The notes below the pieces were generated by a model. That model had not been told where the DNA came from. It saw only the letters and a list, made by a program, of their open reading frames with translations, and did no database searches. Below are positions 61,513 to 64,000 of a DNA stretch of 64,000 bases, piece by piece (positions within the stretch are counted from its first letter, which is position 1; each line of letters begins with the position of its first letter). Position numbers and translations under genes: made by a program. This DNA comes from Iodobacter violaceini. GTDB taxonomy: Bacteria; Pseudomonadota; Gammaproteobacteria; Burkholderiales; Chitinibacteraceae. The DNA is taken from assembly GCF_011601265.1 (NCBI RefSeq), contig NZ_JAAOLX010000002.1, positions 372,001 through 436,000 on the forward strand. Direction: 5' to 3'.

Positions 61513-64000
61513 ATGTTTTCTAAATTTTTTATCCACCGGCCCATTTTTGCCACGGTGATTTCAATTGTCATTGTGCTGGCGGGCTTAGCCGCCATGTTTA
61601 CGCTGCCCATTCAGCAATACCCCAATATTGTGCCTGCTGTAGTTTCGGTGAGCGCCAACTACCCCGGCGCCACCGCTGAAACCATTGCGCAAACCGTGGC
61701 GTCCCCCCTGGAGCAGCAGATTAATGGCGTGGACCATATGCTCTATCTGCAATCCAAATCTGCAGCAAACGGGCAAATGAGCATGAACGTCTATTTTGCT
61801 GCAGGCACAGACCCGGATCAGGCAACGATTGACGTAAACAACCGCGTACAGGCGGCACTGGCCAAAATGCCGGATGAAGTCAAACGCCAAGGCGTATCAG
61901 TCAGAAAGAAATCCACCGAAGTATTGTCTGTGATTTCCTTAGGCTCGCCGACCGGCCAGTATGATCGCAACTTTATTGCCAACTACGCCCTGCTCAATAT
62001 TCTGGACGATTTAAAACGCATACCTGGCGTGGGAGACGCCAGCATGATGGGCGGCACCGATTACGCCATGCGGATCTGGCTGAAGCCCGATCGCTTAGCC
62101 CAGCTGAAGCTCACCCCTGCCGATGTCGTTAAAGCCGTGCAGGAGCAAAACTCGCAATTTGCCGCAGGCAAGCTGGGGTCCGAGCCAGACAATGATCCGG
62201 TTGATTTCACCTATACCATTAACGCCAGGGGCCGCCTGGCAGACCCCAAAGAATTTGAAGCGATTATTGTGAAATCCATGCCCGATGGCGCAAAAATCAG
62301 GCTTAAAGACGTGGCCCGGGTAGAAATGGGCGGCAATGATTACGATATTTCCAGTATGCGTAATGGCAAGCCCTCGGTAGGGCTGGTCACTTACGCCCAG
62401 CCCGGCGCCAATGCGCTGGATGTATCCAAAGCCATTGCAGCCAAAATGCAGGAATTATCCACGCGGTTTCCGCAGGGCATGGATTTCACCATTCCCTTTG
62501 ACACCACTCAATTTGTAAAAGCATCGATTGAAGAAGTCGTAGTCACCCTGCTCGAAGCGATGGTATTGGTGTTTTGTGTGGTGTATTTATTCCTGCAAAA
62601 TTTCCGCGCCACGCTGATCCCCTGCATTGCCGTGCCGGTATCCCTGCTGGGCACTTTTGCGGGCTTGGCGATGTTTGGGTTTTCTATCAATCTGCTCACA
62701 CTGTTTGGCATGGTGCTGGCCATCGGCATTGTAGTGGACGACGCCATTGTGGTGCTTGAAAACGTCGAGCGGATTATGCGTGAAACAGGCTGCTCAGCCA
62801 AAGAGGCCTCAATCCTGGCCATGCAGGAAGTATCCGGCCCGGTGGTGGCGATTGTGCTGGTGCTGTGCGCGGTGTTCCTGCCTGTAGCCTTTATGAGCGG
62901 CATGACGGGCGTGATGTATCAGCAGTTTGCCATCACGATTTCTATCTCGGTGATTATCTCCGGCATTGTGGCGCTGACCTTATCCCCTGCCCTGTGTGCG
63001 CTGTTACTCAAACCTGGCCACCACGAACCGGCACGTTTTTTTGCATGGTTCAACCGTTCTTTTGAAAGGATCACAGGCGGCTATATTGCAGGGGTTAAGT
63101 TTCTGAACCGCCGCGCAGGTGTGGCCTTTGTACTGTTTGCAGGGATTTTAGCCAGCACTGCAGCGCTGTATATCATGGTGCCCGGCTCCTTAGTGCCCGG
63201 CGAAGATCAAGGCTCGATGTTTGTCAGTGTGGCCCTGCCCGACGCCGCATCGCTGGCCCGTACCCGTCAGGTGAGCGCCGAATCAGATGCGGCGCTCAGC
63301 AAGCTTGCCGAAGTAGCAAATGTCACCACTTTTACCGGCTTTGATATTTTATCCGGCTCTAAGCTCACCAACTACGCAACCAGCTTTGTGACGCTCAGGC
63401 CCTGGGACGAACGCAAGGCGCCGGGGCAGGATTCATTTTCGCTGGCAGAAAAAGTAATGCATCAGGCCCGCACCATTCAGAATGGCCTGATCGCCGCCTT
63501 CACCCCGCCGCCGATTATGGGCATGTCGACCACCGGCGGCTTAGAAGGCTATCTGCAAGACCGTAATGGTGCAGGCGCTCAGGCGCTCAGTACGGCGGCA
63601 CAAAAGCTGATTGAGGCTGCAAAAAAACGCCCGGAATTTGCCAAAATCACCACCACCTTCCGCGCCGGTGTGCCGCAATATTTTGTTGACCTGGATCGCG
63701 AAAAAGCCAAGGCGCTGGGCGTAAATATCAATGATGTATTCAGCACCATGCAAGCCACCCTGGGCCAGCTTTATATCAACGATTTCAACCGCTTTGGCCG
63801 TACTTACAAGGTGCAGCTGCAATCTGAAGCCCAATATCGCAAACGCCCCAAAGATCTGGCGAATATTTTTGTGCGCTCTGCCAAGGGCGACATGATTCCG
63901 CTCACCAGCCTCGTCACCATTAAAGACACCAGCGGGCCGGAGCTGGTAGAACGCTTTAATATTTTTGGCGCGGCCAAAATCATGATTCAGCCTGCAGCAG
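61513..64000 (+). CDS. RND efflux pump (AcrB/MexB-like), partial
   Basis: The frame is open from ATG 61513 to the window end, over 829 residues of about 1040. It starts MFSKFFIHRPIFATVISIVI and contains GAMLYLQS-type porter sequence, the HAE1-family motif SVSANYPGATAETIAQTV, and the proton-relay TM4 Asp pair in GIVVDDAIVVLENVERIM. The first 12 TM set and porter subdomains are present. It overlaps nothing; the MFP stop precedes its ATG by 0 bases. The 3' end lies outside the window. Confidence 0.95.
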   Translation, partial: MFSKFFIHRPIFATVISIVIVLAGLAAMFTLPIQQYPNIVPAVVSVSANYPGATAETIAQTVASPLEQQINGVDHMLYLQSKSAANGQMSMNVYFAAGTDPDQATIDVNNRVQAALAKMPDEVKRQGVSVRKKSTEVLSVISLGSPTGQYDRNFIANYALLNILDDLKRIPGVGDASMMGGTDYAMRIWLKPDRLAQLKLTPADVVKAVQEQNSQFAAGKLGSEPDNDPVDFTYTINARGRLADPKEFEAIIVKSMPDGAKIRLKDVARVEMGGNDYDISSMRNGKPSVGLVTYAQPGANALDVSKAIAAKMQELSTRFPQGMDFTIPFDTTQFVKASIEEVVVTLLEAMVLVFCVVYLFLQNFRATLIPCIAVPVSLLGTFAGLAMFGFSINLLTLFGMVLAIGIVVDDAIVVLENVERIMRETGCSAKEASILAMQEVSGPVVAIVLVLCAVFLPVAFMSGMTGVMYQQFAITISISVIISGIVALTLSPALCALLLKPGHHEPARFFAWFNRSFERITGGYIAGVKFLNRRAGVAFVLFAGILASTAALYIMVPGSLVPGEDQGSMFVSVALPDAASLARTRQVSAESDAALSKLAEVANVTTFTGFDILSGSKLTNYATSFVTLRPWDERKAPGQDSFSLAEKVMHQARTIQNGLIAAFTPPPIMGMSTTGGLEGYLQDRNGAGAQALSTAAQKLIEAAKKRPEFAKITTTFRAGVPQYFVDLDREKAKALGVNINDVFSTMQATLGQLYINDFNRFGRTYKVQLQSEAQYRKRPKDLANIFVRSAKGDMIPLTSLVTIKDTSGPELVERFNIFGAAKIMIQPAA

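Noticed and set aside
1-64000. tRNA, rRNA and riboswitch genes
   Set aside because: No cloverleaf, rRNA segment or known riboswitch core was recognised by eye; a covariance search would be needed to exclude them.

Overview
The window looks like chromosomal DNA of a betaproteobacterium, most likely in the Neisseriales (a Chitinibacter/Iodobacter-like genus). This is an inference from the style of the housekeeping proteins (DnaB, TrpS, RatA-RnfH, flavohaemoglobin), the moderate GC content, the full Kdp system and the many intergenic palindromes. No rRNA, tRNA or CRISPR array was seen.

Layout. 1-5.3 kb: small accessory genes (a PraB-like secreted protein, a helical-repeat protein, a metallophosphoesterase, VOC and GFA proteins, a PDZ protein) and two adjacent GNAT acetyltransferase genes, one broken by a nonsense codon and one by a frameshift. 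5.7-13.3 kb: trpS, a large DUF5666 lipoprotein, hmp, dnaB, ratA and rnfH. 13.3-18.7 kb: a Gram-negative stressosome operon on the minus strand, with a globin-coupled RsbR, RsbS, RsbT, RsbX and a translationally coupled hybrid histidine kinase. RsbS appears to lack the usual phospho-acceptor serine. 20.0-25.7 kb: a cytoplasmic mannoside operon (clan-A glycosidase, GH125 alpha-mannosidase, AGE-type mannose isomerase). 25.8-32.1 kb: a GST, then a run of minus-strand, mostly secreted or unknown genes with gene remnants and repeats.

32.3-38.1 kb: an integron. intI reads rightward. An attI-like junction near 35558 is followed leftward by five minus-strand cassettes, each ending in an attC site. Cargo is a protein of unknown family, an ankyrin protein, another unknown, a DUF695 protein and a SUKH (SMI1/KNR4) protein. 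The array is bracketed by duplicated DNA: a remnant of intI joined to a remnant of the neighbouring DUF445 gene lies at its far end, in the same order and orientation as the intact pair.

39.2-48.3 kb: the Kdp potassium system (kdpF, A, B, C, D, E) with two additions, a 30-residue membrane ORF overlapping kdpF and a TM plus zinc-ribbon protein between kdpB and kdpC. A KdpE-like operator lies upstream. 48.7-54.3 kb: small proteins, a GIY-YIG-type protein, a chemotaxis receptor and a VWA lipoprotein. 54.5-57.0 kb: an arsenic operon (arsR, arsI, arsC, ACR3) with an operator over the arsR start. 57.2-64 kb: an OmpR/EnvZ-type two-component pair, a secreted protein with three RPAM repeats, and an RND efflux pair whose pump gene runs off the window.

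The strongest candidates for new biology are the haem-type stressosome with its altered RsbS, the integron with its duplicated flank, and the extra Kdp small proteins.
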